Assembly (NCBI RefSeq): GCF_947498515.1
Contig: NZ_CANMKO010000006.1
Span: forward strand, 124,001-188,000
Source of the DNA: an uncultured Pelagimonas sp.
GTDB taxonomy: Bacteria; Pseudomonadota; Alphaproteobacteria; Rhodobacterales; Rhodobacteraceae
Length of the DNA: 64,000 nucleotides
Direction: 5' to 3'
The translations under genes and the position numbers were made by a program. Each line of letters begins with the position of its first letter. The stretch's first letter is position 1. A model generated the notes under the pieces. That model searched no databases and was not told the origin of the DNA. It saw only the letters and a list, made by a program, of their open reading frames with translations. Shown one piece after another: positions 17,033 through 26,699 of this stretch.

Positions 17033-17373
17033 GCAAAGACAATAAGCCCGCAAAAAAGCGCAAGCATCAGGTGTTCACCCTGCTGGTTGAGATTGGCCGC
17101 AAGGATGGCGACGGTTTGCCCGATAAGAGCACCGGCGCGGCATTGATGTGCTATGCCTCAGGCGTCGATGAGGCCGAAGCGGTGCGCGAAACCGTTGCGA
17201 TCCTCAAGCAGGCCGATACCGCCCCGCTTGATGTAACAGGGTACGGCACGCTCGATGAACGTCGCGAACAGGGTCATGACATCCCGGATGAAGAGATCGA
17301 ATTGATGGATCGGGCCTTGGCAGAGAACGCTGTGATTGTTGCTCAGGTCACGCCGTTTTTCGACAAGCCATAA
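17029..17373 (+). CDS. Small cytoplasmic protein of unknown function
   Basis: A 114-residue protein with a basic N-terminus (KDNKPAKKRKHQ) followed by an alpha/beta fold: VFTLLVEIGRKDGD, then YASGVDEAEAVRETVAILKQ. No signal peptide or catalytic motif is seen. It overlaps the preceding secreted-protein gene by 4 bases and ends the dapD unit; the convergent Hint gene stops five bases downstream. Confidence 0.75.
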   Translation: MSKDNKPAKKRKHQVFTLLVEIGRKDGDGLPDKSTGAALMCYASGVDEAEAVRETVAILKQADTAPLDVTGYGTLDERREQGHDIPDEEIELMDRALAENAVIVAQVTPFFDKP

Positions 17374-17377
17374 GGGG

Positions 17378-18451
17378 TTAGGCGGCGCGGGCTTCGGCCA
17401 GAGTGATCGCCTCAAATGGCCCCAAGACCTTGATCCCGGTTCGGGCGTGCTCTGGCATCAAATTGCGAGGCACATCACCGAGCAGGGTTTGATTTAGCTG
17501 TTCGGTCCGGCGGCGTAAACGCCCGACATAGAGGCTTTCAAGCTCGGCACCGGCGGCAACCACCGGCTCTTGCCCCGGCAGCAAAAGTTGATGGTATTCA
17601 ACCATTTGCAGCCCCTCCTCATAGACGGCCGTGAACCCATTCACGAGGCTCAGCGCCGGGATCAAAACCGCCTCGCGGCCGAAAATATACTCAACCTCGG
17701 AGCCGCCAATAACCAGCCGTTGATGCGGCGCAACCACAAGGTCCCGCATCAAACCGAGGTAGGGCGCACGCAAACGAACCGGTTGAAACGAACCCAGCGC
17801 CGGAACAATCCGCGACACCCTGTGTAACACTGGAACAATGCCGTTCTTGCGGGTGTTAACCGTGTCGCCACAGCGCAAATCAGACACGGCGCGATATCCG
17901 GTTGGCGTCATCACCGGAACCTGTCCAACCAGTGACGGCATCGGACCAACGGCCTCGATCTCATCCGACACGGCGAAAAAAATCACGTCCGGGTCCATCT
18001 CGATCAACTGCGGACGGCGTGCCAGAGTGTAGATATCTTCGACCAAAAGCGGCGGCGGCGCGGGCGTGGTTTCAACAACAACCGTATCACTTTCGGGGCG
18101 CTCAACCGCAATCCGGCCAAAGCGCGCCTCACTGTCCCAACTAAATGTCACCCGAAGGACATCGGTGCGGGCCTCGTGTTTGTGTTGCAAGACGGTGTGG
18201 AATACCTCTTCGCCTTGGCTCATCACCAAAACGATCCCGCCCCCCGGTACGGCGCGAAATGAAATCGCCCCAAACCACGGATGCGCCCGTTCATAGGACA
18301 AAAGCGTTTGTGGTCGACCATCCGGGGACAAGCGGGTTTCGATCATGATCGACCCCTTGGACATCAACCGGTCGCGTTGTTCAGCCCCGCCTCCGAAAAT
18401 CCGGGGACAGACCCAGGATTTTCCCTGGCCCGACAACGCGATCCAACTCAT
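17378..18451 (-). CDS. Hint-domain protein with a degenerate active site
   Basis: A protein of up to 357 residues. Residues about 175-330 form a Hint (hedgehog/intein) domain recognisable from GYRAVSDLRCGDTVNTRKNG, APHQRLVIGG and VEYHQLLLPG. The nucleophilic Cys normally found at the domain start (as PCFVAGT in the upstream neighbour) is missing: here the corresponding text is GQVPVMTPTGYRA. Self-cleavage is therefore not expected. The gene overlaps the upstream Hint gene by ATGA, so the two are made together. Start codons at 18451 or a later Met are possible. Confidence 0.82.
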   Translation of the reverse strand: MSWIALSGQGKSWVCPRIFGGGAEQRDRLMSKGSIMIETRLSPDGRPQTLLSYERAHPWFGAISFRAVPGGGIVLVMSQGEEVFHTVLQHKHEARTDVLRVTFSWDSEARFGRIAVERPESDTVVVETTPAPPPLLVEDIYTLARRPQLIEMDPDVIFFAVSDEIEAVGPMPSLVGQVPVMTPTGYRAVSDLRCGDTVNTRKNGIVPVLHRVSRIVPALGSFQPVRLRAPYLGLMRDLVVAPHQRLVIGGSEVEYIFGREAVLIPALSLVNGFTAVYEEGLQMVEYHQLLLPGQEPVVAAGAELESLYVGRLRRRTEQLNQTLLGDVPRNLMPEHARTGIKVLGPFEAITLAEARAA

Positions 18452-20022
18452 GCAACCTTGCTCCTGCTCAGCAGCGTCGCTTCGTGTCTTTGCAGAATGC
18501 GACGTGCTGCCGGACCGTACCCCGATCCGGTTTCCGGGTCCAGCTCTGGAAAGACATCTACGATTTCGGCAAGCGTTTCTTCTTCGAAGAGCGATGAGGT
18601 TTGCGGCCCCGGCAAAAAGCTTTCACTCAGCAGGCCATTGGCGCGAATGATTTCGTGCTGATCAAAGAGGATATGCACATATTCGACCGTTCCACCTTCT
18701 GCGACCCGAATGGAGTGATCGTTGATCAAATGCTTGGCTGCGGCAAGAACTTCGGGTTCTTCGAATAGCAGATGTGCCATAATATCCTGCACCAAAACCC
18801 GATGCTGGGGTGATACCATAACGGCCGCATGATCCCCCAAGGCACCAGCGGAAATGCGGATTGGCGCATAATTTCCGCGTGCCGGAACACTTCGACGACC
18901 AATCCAACGCAGCGGTTGCGGACCATGATCACGCGTGTTGACCAAATCCCCGGCCACAAGTTTGTGAACCGGTTTCTGCCCGTCTGGTGTTTCGATCATT
19001 GTCCCGGCAACAAAACACGGCACCGAGTCCACCGTGACGTAACCCACGTCGGTCTCGCCGGTCGAACTTGTGGCCGTATAGGTGTAGTTTATCGTTTCTT
19101 CGTCACCATCACCCAGAACCGACATGGTACCATCGGCGTTCAGGGTGATTTCCTGACCAGTGTTCAAAACGATTGTGTCACCGGCGCTCACGGCGGTGCC
19201 GTTGATATGGGTGATCGTCAACGTGCCTGCCGTTCCGTTTTCATCGTTTGCCAAGGCATCGACGACGCTGGAACCTGTGGTGTAGACTGTGACGCTGTCT
19301 TCTAACGCAACAAGGGTGGTCTGAACGGAATCTGCCGCGATCAACAAGTTGGAATCGTAACGATTGTCCACAACGTCGGCGACACCAATTCGGATCGAAT
19401 TCACCTGACCCGCTGTCACCGGCATGGTCAGAGTCATCGTGACCGTGAACCCGTCCATCTCGGTGTTGTATTCATCGTTTGTGTTGGAAATGAACAGATT
19501 CTCATTGGTCCCCGAGTTCACGTTCCGAGGGTCAATATCTCCGTCACCGATCGCAACATCGACCTGAACGCCATTCACCCAAACGCCAACGAAATCCTGA
19601 TATTGCGACGATTGGTATTCCGGGTATTCCTCAGACGAAAACACAAACTGCATCGTCATAAGATCTTCTGTCGGGATGAAATCAACATCCAGATAAGACG
19701 CATCATAGGTGCGGGTTCCAGCGGCGGCATTGAAGTCAGAGTTGTTGTTTTGACCGCTCGTATTTGTTGAGGTGTTGGTACGCCAATTCGATTGCCCCCA
19801 CGAGTTGGTAAAGTCCGTCACCCGCCCGGTGGACAGGATCACGCCCTCGTCCGACGGTGCGACACCCGGAGATGTGCCCAATCCGTCCGAAAAAATCCCG
19901 GATGACCGGCTGTCACCGGTATAGCTGGCCGAAACAACGGTGACCCCGTCCCCAAAGATGGTTTGCGCCATCTGGGTTGCATTGGCCCCGGTGTTGATCG
20001 GCAGTTCTGATGCTGCGACCAT
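18448..20022 (-). CDS. Choice-of-anchor L and Hint domain protein
   Basis: A 524-residue protein of a Roseobacter-typical extracellular type. Residues about 10-230 carry a choice-of-anchor L domain with FSSEEYPEYQSSQYQDFVGV and Asp/Asn-rich, probably calcium-binding stretches. A short bacterial Ig-like segment follows (LANDENGTAGTLTITHINGT). Residues about 330-500 are a Hint domain starting PCFVAGTMIETPDGQ, with the nucleophile Cys, and containing VSPQHRVLVQD. No classical signal peptide is seen; secretion by a type I system is plausible. ATG 20022 (MVAASELP) is preferred over an upstream in-frame codon. Confidence 0.82.
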   Translation of the reverse strand: MVAASELPINTGANATQMAQTIFGDGVTVVSASYTGDSRSSGIFSDGLGTSPGVAPSDEGVILSTGRVTDFTNSWGQSNWRTNTSTNTSGQNNNSDFNAAAGTRTYDASYLDVDFIPTEDLMTMQFVFSSEEYPEYQSSQYQDFVGVWVNGVQVDVAIGDGDIDPRNVNSGTNENLFISNTNDEYNTEMDGFTVTMTLTMPVTAGQVNSIRIGVADVVDNRYDSNLLIAADSVQTTLVALEDSVTVYTTGSSVVDALANDENGTAGTLTITHINGTAVSAGDTIVLNTGQEITLNADGTMSVLGDGDEETINYTYTATSSTGETDVGYVTVDSVPCFVAGTMIETPDGQKPVHKLVAGDLVNTRDHGPQPLRWIGRRSVPARGNYAPIRISAGALGDHAAVMVSPQHRVLVQDIMAHLLFEEPEVLAAAKHLINDHSIRVAEGGTVEYVHILFDQHEIIRANGLLSESFLPGPQTSSLFEEETLAEIVDVFPELDPETGSGYGPAARRILQRHEATLLSRSKVA

Positions 20023-20278
20023 GCTCGTCTGTCTCAATTGCGAGGCACACGACATCTTTTCCCGGCGAACCGAGTTAGACGAAAGATATCACTGAATACT
20101 GCGCGCCTGCCTCGGCGTTATCGTTGTTTTGATAATCTGTAACACATCCAACGGGTTGACGTTAACCTTTTCTCAACCTTTACCCTGCGGAACCCTTGGG
20201 CGGCCGATGTATTTTCGCCACATTTGCGATTGCTGCCTGACTGCGGTAGCCAAGTCCCAAAGCTTGAGGAGACACCAG

Positions 20279-21424
20279 ATGACCCGCATTGATCCCGCCG
20301 AATTGACCGCTCAGCTTGTGAAATGCGCCTCTGTGACACCCGTCGAAGGTGGCGCTTTGGTGCTCCTTCAAGGATTGCTAGAAGAGGCCGGGTTTACCTG
20401 CACGCGGGTTGATCGCAATGGCACCCCAAACCTCTATGCGCGCTGGGGAGACAAGGCACACAGCCGGAGTTTTGGCTTTAATGGTCATACGGATGTTGTT
20501 CCCATCGGCGACGAAGCTGATTGGCAACACGCGCCCTTTGGCGCTGAAATCATTGACGGTTTCATGTACGGGCGCGGCACCACCGATATGAAATCGGGAG
20601 TCGCGGCCTTTGCTGCCGCTGCGATTGACTATGTTCGCGAAACGCCCCCCGATGGCGCTGTTATTCTTGCCATCACCGGCGACGAAGAAGGCGATGCCAC
20701 CGACGGCACAATTGCCTTGCTGGATTGGATGGATGCCGAAGGCGAGGCCATGTCGGTCTGCTTGGTCGGAGAACCGACCTGCCCCGATCACATGGGTCAA
20801 ATGATGAAAATCGGACGTCGCGGATCGTTATCAGCTTGGTTCGAGGTCGAGGGCAAACAGGGCCATTCCGCCTATCCGCACCGCGCCTGTAACCCCTTGC
20901 CGGCAATGGCGCGCCTGATGGACCGCCTTGCCAGTCACGAGTTGGACCAAGGAACCGCGCATTTCGATGCCTCAACCCTTGCGGTTGTGACCATTGACAC
21001 CGGAAACCCGGCAACAAACGTCATTCCGGCCAAGTCTTCGGCCTGTGTCAACATCCGGTTCAACGACGATCATACCGGTGCCGAACTTAGCGATTGGTTG
21101 CGAAACGAGGCCGCCAAGGTCGATGCCGAGTTTGGCACGACAACAGGCGTCACCATCAAGATTTCTGGCGAAAGCTTCCTCACCCCTCCCGGTCCCCTGT
21201 CTGATTTGATCGGCAAAGCCGTCGAGGCAGAGACGGGCCACGCGCCAGAGCTTTCGACCACCGGTGGCACATCAGACGCGCGTTTTGTCAAAAACCATTG
21301 CCCCGTGGTTGAATTCGGGTTGGTTGGCAAAACCATGCATGCGGTTGATGAACGTGTCGAAGTCGCGCAAATTCATCAGTTGAAAGCGATCTACACCCGG
21401 ATTTTGCAGGATTATTTTGCATGA
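20279..21424 (+). CDS. dapE: Succinyl-diaminopimelate desuccinylase
   Basis: A 381-residue M20-family dizinc hydrolase releasing succinate from N-succinyl-diaminopimelate. Metal and catalytic motifs are complete: [46 protein letters not shown] and the C-terminal [14 protein letters not shown] 20279 has a TTGAGGAGA site and the family start MTRIDPAEL. It heads a plus-strand unit with the GNAT and TIGR04282-type genes, linked by ATGA and TGATG overlaps. Confidence 0.95.
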   Translation: MTRIDPAELTAQLVKCASVTPVEGGALVLLQGLLEEAGFTCTRVDRNGTPNLYARWGDKAHSRSFGFNGHTDVVPIGDEADWQHAPFGAEIIDGFMYGRGTTDMKSGVAAFAAAAIDYVRETPPDGAVILAITGDEEGDATDGTIALLDWMDAEGEAMSVCLVGEPTCPDHMGQMMKIGRRGSLSAWFEVEGKQGHSAYPHRACNPLPAMARLMDRLASHELDQGTAHFDASTLAVVTIDTGNPATNVIPAKSSACVNIRFNDDHTGAELSDWLRNEAAKVDAEFGTTTGVTIKISGESFLTPPGPLSDLIGKAVEAETGHAPELSTTGGTSDARFVKNHCPVVEFGLVGKTMHAVDERVEVAQIHQLKAIYTRILQDYFA

Positions 21425-21846
21425 TCGTTCGGGTTGCCAGCGATGCCGACATGGACGCCTGTTTCGCGCTCCGCCGCACAGTTTTCATCGATGAACAGAA
21501 CGTTCCAGAAGAGCTGGAACTTGATGAGCACGATCAAATGGCAGTGCACTTGATCGCTGAGATCGACGGCACGCCAATGGGAACTGCGCGCATGATGTTC
21601 GGCGATGACTATGCCAAGGTGGGCCGTGTGTGTGTTTTGCAGTCTGCCCGCGGAACGGGCCTTGGCAAAGCCTTGATGCTTGAAACCATCAAACAAGCCA
21701 AACTTCGCCCCGGCATCACAAAAGTCATCCTTCAAGCGCAAATATCGGCGCTTGGGTTTTACGAAGCCCTCGGGTTTGTCGCCCATGGCGGGATCGTCAT
21801 GGACGCCGGGATTGAGCATCGCGATATGGAAATGGTCCTTGCGTGA
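21421..21846 (+). CDS. GNAT family N-acetyltransferase (ElaA/YjcF-like)
   Basis: A 141-residue acetyl-CoA-dependent acetyltransferase. The acetyl-CoA pyrophosphate loop is [17 protein letters not shown]. The N-terminal [24 protein letters not shown] is the ElaA/YjcF signature, and LGFYEALGF closes the fold. The substrate is unknown. It overlaps dapE by 4 bases and the next gene by one base, suggesting one translationally coupled transcript. Confidence 0.88.
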   Translation: MIVRVASDADMDACFALRRTVFIDEQNVPEELELDEHDQMAVHLIAEIDGTPMGTARMMFGDDYAKVGRVCVLQSARGTGLGKALMLETIKQAKLRPGITKVILQAQISALGFYEALGFVAHGGIVMDAGIEHRDMEMVLA

Positions 21847-22421
21847 TGCGCACTGTTATTGTCATGGTCAAGGAACCGCGCCCCGGTCGGGTCAAAACCC
21901 GTCTGGGGCACGACATCGGTTATACCCGGTCTGCTTGGTGGTTTCGCCATCAATCCGCCGCCCTTTTGCGCCGCATTCAAGACCCGCGCTGGCAAGTGGT
22001 TTTGGCCGTATCGCCCGACCGCGAGGGGTTGCAAAGCCGGGTCTGGCCCCATCATCTACCACGATGGCCGCAAGGTCGCGGCAACCTTGGCGATCGGATG
22101 GCGCGCATGATGTCGCTGGCCCCCAATGGCCCGGTTTGCGTTATCGGGGCCGACATTCCCGGTATCAATCGCAACACGCTGTGGACTGCTTTTCAGGGGT
22201 TGGCCGGTCATGACGCCGTTTTTGGCCCCGCTATGGACGGTGGATATTGGCTTGTTGGTTTGCGCAACGGCGGGCATGTGCCAAATGGGCTATTTGACGG
22301 GGTACGTTGGTCTTCCGAAACGACTCTAACCGACAGTATCGCAAGCCTCGGACAACGACGTGTGGCATTGGTTGATCGTCTGCGCGATGTGGATACCGTC
22401 GACGATCTCGCTAAAATCTGA
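21846..22421 (+). CDS. DUF2064 / TIGR04282-type glycosyltransferase-like protein
   Basis: A 191-residue protein with a nucleotide-sugar or nucleotidyl-transferase Rossmann-like fold. The family start VMVKEPRPGRVKTRLG and the metal-site region VIGADIPGINR followed by GPAMDGGYWLVGL are visible. Members are named in arsenosugar pathways in some bacteria, but no such genes are nearby, so the real substrate is open. ATG 21846 overlaps the GNAT stop as TGATG. Confidence 0.83.
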   Translation: MRTVIVMVKEPRPGRVKTRLGHDIGYTRSAWWFRHQSAALLRRIQDPRWQVVLAVSPDREGLQSRVWPHHLPRWPQGRGNLGDRMARMMSLAPNGPVCVIGADIPGINRNTLWTAFQGLAGHDAVFGPAMDGGYWLVGLRNGGHVPNGLFDGVRWSSETTLTDSIASLGQRRVALVDRLRDVDTVDDLAKI

Positions 22422-22506
22422 ACAACGAATTGCGGATTGCGGCCCAAAGCGCCCCGCATAATCGAATAGGCCATGACGCTGTTGGCAACCCGTGTTACGG
22501 GAAAGC

Positions 22507-24795
22507 ATGAGCAAGCTGCCAACAAAACCCGAGATCCTAGATTGGATCAGCGAAAACCCGACCCTCACCTCGAAACGCGACATTTCCAAAGCGTTTGGGA
22601 TAAAAGGGGCCGCCCGGATTGACCTCAAACGCCTATTAAAGGAGTTGGAGGCCGAAGGTCATTTGCAAAAGCGCAAAAAGACCTATCAAGACCCTGATCG
22701 CTTGCCCCCGGTGAGCGTCCTTCAGATGTTGGCGCCAAACAAAGATGGCGATCTCTTTGCACGACCGTTGGAATGGCACGGCGAAGGTGTGGAACCGATC
22801 GTACTCTATGTGCCGCGCCCCTCTGATCCGGCCTTGGGCGAAGGCGATCGTATTTTGGCACGGCTTCAGGTCGTGCATGAAGAAGACCACAATTACGAAG
22901 CCAGGCTGATCCGCAGCATTGGAACCAGCCCGCGCAAAGTTGTTGGTATCTTTCGCAAAGGGGCCGAAGGCGGGCGGATCATGCCCATCGATAAAGGCAA
23001 TGACAAAGAGTGGCTTGTTCCAAGTGATGCAACCGGCGGTGCCAAGGATGGCGAGCTGGTTGAGGCAGAGCAGGCCGGGCCCAAAGGGCGGATGGGCCTT
23101 CCCAAGGCTCGGATTGTCATGCGTTTGGGGGACCCGACCGAACCGCGCGCCGTTTCGTTGATTGCGATCCACCAACATGGCATCCCCGACGACTTTCCCC
23201 AAAATGTGCTTGAGGAAGCCGATAGCATGAAGCCTGCCGGGCTTGCCGGACGCACCGATTTGCGCGACATGCCCTTGGTTACCATCGATCCATCCGACGC
23301 CCGTGATCACGACGATGCGGTTTACGCCCAAGCCGACGAAGACCCGAACAATAAAGGCGGACATATCGTTTGGGTCGCTATCGCCGATGTGTCCCACTAT
23401 GTGCGCCCTGGATCGCGGCTCGACAATGAGGCCCGCAAACGCGGCAACTCAAGCTACTTCCCGGACCGTGTCGTTCCGATGTTGCCTGACCGCCTGTCCG
23501 GCGACCTGTGTAGCCTTCACGAAGGGGTGCCACGCGCCTGTCTGGCCGTTCGCATGGTCTTGGACGCCGACGGCAACAAGCTGTCACACGAATTTCTACG
23601 CGGTTTGATGCGGTCGCCCGCTTCCTTGAACTATCAAGAAGTCCAAGCCGCCATGGATGGCGCGCCCAACGAGCGGACTGAAGAGCTCATTCATCCGGTC
23701 ATTCGCCCGCTCTATGCGGCCTACGCGGCGCTCAAATCTGCACGCGAACGCCGCCAGCCGCTCGACCTTGATTTGCCCGAACGCAAGATCGTTTTGGGCG
23801 AGGATGGCAAAGTCACCTCGGTCGATTTCACTGAACGTCTCGACGCACACAAGATGATCGAAGAGTTCATGGTTTTGGCCAATGTCGCCGCCGCCGAGAC
23901 GTTGATTGCCAAGGACACACCGCTTTTGTTCCGCGTGCACGAAGAGCCGCCAGTGGACAAGCTCGACTCGCTTCGAGAAACTGCTCAGAGCGCCGGGTTG
24001 ATTCTGGCCAAAGGGCAGGTTTTGAAAACCCGGCACCTCAACAAATTGTTGCATGATGCCGCCGGTACAGAAGAAGCCGAGCTCATCAATCTCTCGACCC
24101 TGCGGTCGATGACACAAGCCTATTACAGTCCGAAAAACTTTGGGCATTTCGGTTTGGCGTTAATGAACTACGCACATTTCACCTCGCCGATCCGGCGCTA
24201 TTCCGATCTGATCGTGCATCGCGCTTTGATTACGGCACATGGCTGGGGCGATGACGGGTTGTCACCGGTTGATATCGAAACGCTTGAGACCACGTCGCAA
24301 CATATTTCCGACACGGAACGCCGCTCGATGATGGCCGAACGGGACACAACCGATCGCTACCTTGCCGCCTTTCTAAGCGATCGTATGGGGGCCGAATTTA
24401 CCGGGCGTATTTCCGGCATCGCCAAATTTGGCGTCTTTGTAAAACTGGACGAAACCGGTGCCGATGGGCTTGTCCCGATCTCGACCCTTGGCAACGAGTA
24501 TTTCGATTTTGACCGCGAGGCGGGCACCTTGATGGGCACGAAAACCGGTCGGATTATTGGTTTGGGTATGCGTGCCAAAGTTAAGTTGATTGAAGCCGCC
24601 CCCGTCACCGGTGGCATCGCCTTTGAAATGCTTGAGCTTGAAGGCGATGAGATGGAGCGCGGCTCTGGTGGGCGCATGCGGCGCGGCTATGGACGCGGGC
24701 GGAGTAAATCCGGACCTTCGCCACGACGCAAAGCCACCAAGTCCAAGATCAAAACCGCCAAGACCAAGCGCAAGGTGTCCCGCAAACGCAAGTGA
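22507..24795 (+). CDS. rnr: Ribonuclease R
   Basis: A 762-residue processive 3'-5' exoribonuclease of the RNB family, acting in structured-RNA decay and quality control. The order is an N-terminal winged-helix region (residues 1-70), cold-shock/OB domains, then the catalytic RNB core with VTIDPSDARDHDDAVYA and later FTSPIRRYSDLIVHR. An S1 domain follows (GRISGIAKFGVFVKLDETGADGLVP) and the protein ends in a basic RRKATKSKIKTAKTKRK-type tail. ATG 22507 is preferred over a GTG five codons upstream. It is monocistronic. Confidence 0.95.
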   Translation: MSKLPTKPEILDWISENPTLTSKRDISKAFGIKGAARIDLKRLLKELEAEGHLQKRKKTYQDPDRLPPVSVLQMLAPNKDGDLFARPLEWHGEGVEPIVLYVPRPSDPALGEGDRILARLQVVHEEDHNYEARLIRSIGTSPRKVVGIFRKGAEGGRIMPIDKGNDKEWLVPSDATGGAKDGELVEAEQAGPKGRMGLPKARIVMRLGDPTEPRAVSLIAIHQHGIPDDFPQNVLEEADSMKPAGLAGRTDLRDMPLVTIDPSDARDHDDAVYAQADEDPNNKGGHIVWVAIADVSHYVRPGSRLDNEARKRGNSSYFPDRVVPMLPDRLSGDLCSLHEGVPRACLAVRMVLDADGNKLSHEFLRGLMRSPASLNYQEVQAAMDGAPNERTEELIHPVIRPLYAAYAALKSARERRQPLDLDLPERKIVLGEDGKVTSVDFTERLDAHKMIEEFMVLANVAAAETLIAKDTPLLFRVHEEPPVDKLDSLRETAQSAGLILAKGQVLKTRHLNKLLHDAAGTEEAELINLSTLRSMTQAYYSPKNFGHFGLALMNYAHFTSPIRRYSDLIVHRALITAHGWGDDGLSPVDIETLETTSQHISDTERRSMMAERDTTDRYLAAFLSDRMGAEFTGRISGIAKFGVFVKLDETGADGLVPISTLGNEYFDFDREAGTLMGTKTGRIIGLGMRAKVKLIEAAPVTGGIAFEMLELEGDEMERGSGGRMRRGYGRGRSKSGPSPRRKATKSKIKTAKTKRKVSRKRK

Positions 24796-24837
24796 TCTTC
24801 ACAAATTTCGGGGGACGGTACTCAAACGCTCCGCCCC

Positions 24838-24854
24838 CTGTCAGTTTTTGACAG
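24838..24854. promoter_or_regulatory. CTGTCA-N5-TGACAG operator-like site
   Basis: A perfect 6-bp inverted repeat with a 5-base spacer lies 22-38 bases upstream of the WYL regulator start. This is where an autorepressor would sit. The match is direct; the link to this regulator is inferred. Confidence 0.5.
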
Positions 24855-24876
24855 CACGTGGCAGTATGTATCTCTC

Positions 24877-25575
24877 ATGTCTCGTACCGAACGCCTTTTT
24901 CAGTTGATGGATACGCTGCGCCGCCTGCCGCCCCCTGTGACGGCCGGGCAATTGGCGCAAGAAACCGGCGTGTCTGAGCGCACCCTGTACCGCGACATTG
25001 ACTCGTTGCGTGGCCTTGGTGCGGTGATCGACGGGGCCGCCGGTTTTGGGTATACCTTGATAGAAGATGCCCATCTCCCGCCACTTAGTTTCGATGACGA
25101 GGAGCTTGAGGCGCTTGTTGTTGGATTGCGAGAGGTCAGAGCCGTCGGCGACCCGGCCTTGGCTCAGGCCGCCTCACGCGCCATGGCGCGCCTCAAAGCG
25201 CGGCTGCCCGACAAACAAGCGCACCGGTTGAAACATGCGGTTCTAACGGCACACAGGTTTTTCCCAACTCCGGCCCCCGGTATTGATGCCAGCGCGTTGC
25301 GCAAGGCCTGTTGGGAAGAAAAACAAGTGGTTTTTGACTATACGGACCGCAACGGTGCCCCGACCCAGCGTGAGGTCAAACCGCTCTCGATCATCTTTTT
25401 TGAGCAGAGCCATTGTTTGGTTGCGGAATGCCAGCTGCGACAAGCATTTCGCACTTTTCGGCTTGATCGTATGTCAAACTTGGATGTCACCTCCCGGTCT
25501 TTTCGGCCACATCGGGTGGGGCTTCTGCGCGAGGCGCTAAAGCGGTTTACCGGCGAGATCGACAATCAGGGGTAA
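24877..25575 (+). CDS. YafY-type regulator, HTH plus WYL domain
   Basis: A 232-residue transcriptional regulator. The N-terminal DeoR/HTH_11 helix-turn-helix is VTAGQLAQETGVSERTLYRDIDSLRGLGAV. The C-terminal WYL domain (about residues 130-225) has VFDYTDRNGAPTQREVKPLSIIFFEQSHCLVAECQ and FRLDRMSNL. WYL domains bind ligands such as nucleotides or nucleic acids. A palindrome just upstream suggests autoregulation. It is monocistronic and convergent with the secreted-protein gene ending at 25582. Confidence 0.9.
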   Translation: MSRTERLFQLMDTLRRLPPPVTAGQLAQETGVSERTLYRDIDSLRGLGAVIDGAAGFGYTLIEDAHLPPLSFDDEELEALVVGLREVRAVGDPALAQAASRAMARLKARLPDKQAHRLKHAVLTAHRFFPTPAPGIDASALRKACWEEKQVVFDYTDRNGAPTQREVKPLSIIFFEQSHCLVAECQLRQAFRTFRLDRMSNLDVTSRSFRPHRVGLLREALKRFTGEIDNQG

Positions 25576-25581
25576 GTCGCT

Positions 25582-26067
25582 CTAATCGTCGTCTTCGGGC
25601 TGGCAATACCCACCTCGAAAACACCGCTGCAAAGCATCTAGGGTTTTGCGGCGCGGTTCGGGGAATAGCCAGCTTTCGCAAGGATCGGAAATGGCAATAT
25701 GGCGACCGTTTTCGCGTTTGATAAACACCAAATACTGCCGCCCCGAATCTGGGTGTCCGCACCAAGAGCCAAAGCACTGGATGCGTAATGTCACATGACC
25801 TTGAAACGGGTCTTCGAACCCGTCGACCCCAAGGGAGTTCCCGACAAGTTGCGCCCGCAACTCGACATCGTCATGACCACCATCTGACACCGCAGGAGGC
25901 AAACGGCTTTCGTCGAAATCCAATCGCCCGACGACCGCGCCCCAACGATCCTCTGACGCATTGGCTTCAATGTAACTTCGTACGGCATCTGGTTTCAGAC
26001 AGCTAAGCGCCAACGCTGGGTGTGCAAACCCGAGCATAACCAAAATCGCCGTACAAAGCCTTTGCAT
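25582..26067 (-). CDS. Secreted cysteine-containing protein of unknown function
   Basis: A 161-residue protein with an N-terminal signal peptide (AILVMLGFAHPALALS, cleavage near residue 20). The mature part has several Cys (SCLKPD, QCFGSWCGH, DPCESW, RCFRGGYCQ), consistent with disulfide-bonded periplasmic folding, and an acidic tail. The pattern QYLVFIKRENGRHIAISDPCESW is recognisable as a type seen in other roseobacters, but no function is known to me. The start shares one base with the rppH stop (TAATG), so it is coupled to rppH. Confidence 0.78.
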   Translation of the reverse strand: MQRLCTAILVMLGFAHPALALSCLKPDAVRSYIEANASEDRWGAVVGRLDFDESRLPPAVSDGGHDDVELRAQLVGNSLGVDGFEDPFQGHVTLRIQCFGSWCGHPDSGRQYLVFIKRENGRHIAISDPCESWLFPEPRRKTLDALQRCFRGGYCQPEDDD

Positions 26068-26549
26068 TACAAATATCCCTTAAAGGCGGTCATAACCTGC
26101 TCATAGACACCACGTTTGAAAGGAACAATTTGCTCCAACACCTCATCCGCAGCCAACCAACACCATTTTGAAAACTCGGGATGCTCAACATCAATGTTGA
26201 TGTGATCGTCGCGACCGTGAAAGCGCAAAAGGAACCATTTCTGCTCTTGCCCTTTGAACCGGCCCTTCCAGATTTTCGGGACAATATCATGGGGTAGATC
26301 ATAGGCGATCCAACCATCGGTCTGTGCCTCAATCGTCACAAGATCGGCGGACACACCGGTTTCTTCCTCAAGCTCACGCAGGGCGGCGGTTTGTGGGTCT
26401 TCGCCTTTATCGATCCCGCCTTGGGGCATTTGCCAGGCGGGCACCTCGCTATCCAAACGCTGCCCTACCCACGCATGCCCATCGGCATTCACAAGCATAA
26501 CCCCAACATTTTGACGATAGGGGAGTTTGGCAATTTCTTCGGGCGTCAT
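26067..26549 (-). CDS. rppH: RNA pyrophosphohydrolase
   Basis: A 160-residue Nudix hydrolase that removes pyrophosphate from 5'-triphosphate RNA to start mRNA decay. The full Nudix box is [22 protein letters not shown], with the family start [21 protein letters not shown] and the RppH-typical QKWFLLRF and [12 protein letters not shown]. Length is standard. It lies downstream of the ctpA terminator, so it must have its own promoter in 26550-26647, and it is followed by a coupled secreted-protein gene. Confidence 0.94.
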   Translation of the reverse strand: MTPEEIAKLPYRQNVGVMLVNADGHAWVGQRLDSEVPAWQMPQGGIDKGEDPQTAALRELEEETGVSADLVTIEAQTDGWIAYDLPHDIVPKIWKGRFKGQEQKWFLLRFHGRDDHINIDVEHPEFSKWCWLAADEVLEQIVPFKRGVYEQVMTAFKGYL

Positions 26550-26647
26550 GGGCGTCTCTTTTCTACTGCGTTTGTGCGAAATACCGGCATGGCAGATGTG
26601 TCATACCGCAAAGGGCTTTCCAACAGGTTGCCATGACGCCGCCAAAC

Positions 26648-26675
26648 AAAAAAGGCGAGGTTTCCCCCGCCTTTT
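26648..26675 (-). terminator. Rho-independent terminator of the gpmI-envC-ctpA unit
   Basis: On the minus strand AAAAGGCG pairs with CGCCTTTT around a 10-base loop and runs into TTTTTT. It starts 25 bases after the ctpA stop. Confidence 0.88.
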
Positions 26676-26699
26676 GAACCGTGTCCAAAGAATGGATGA

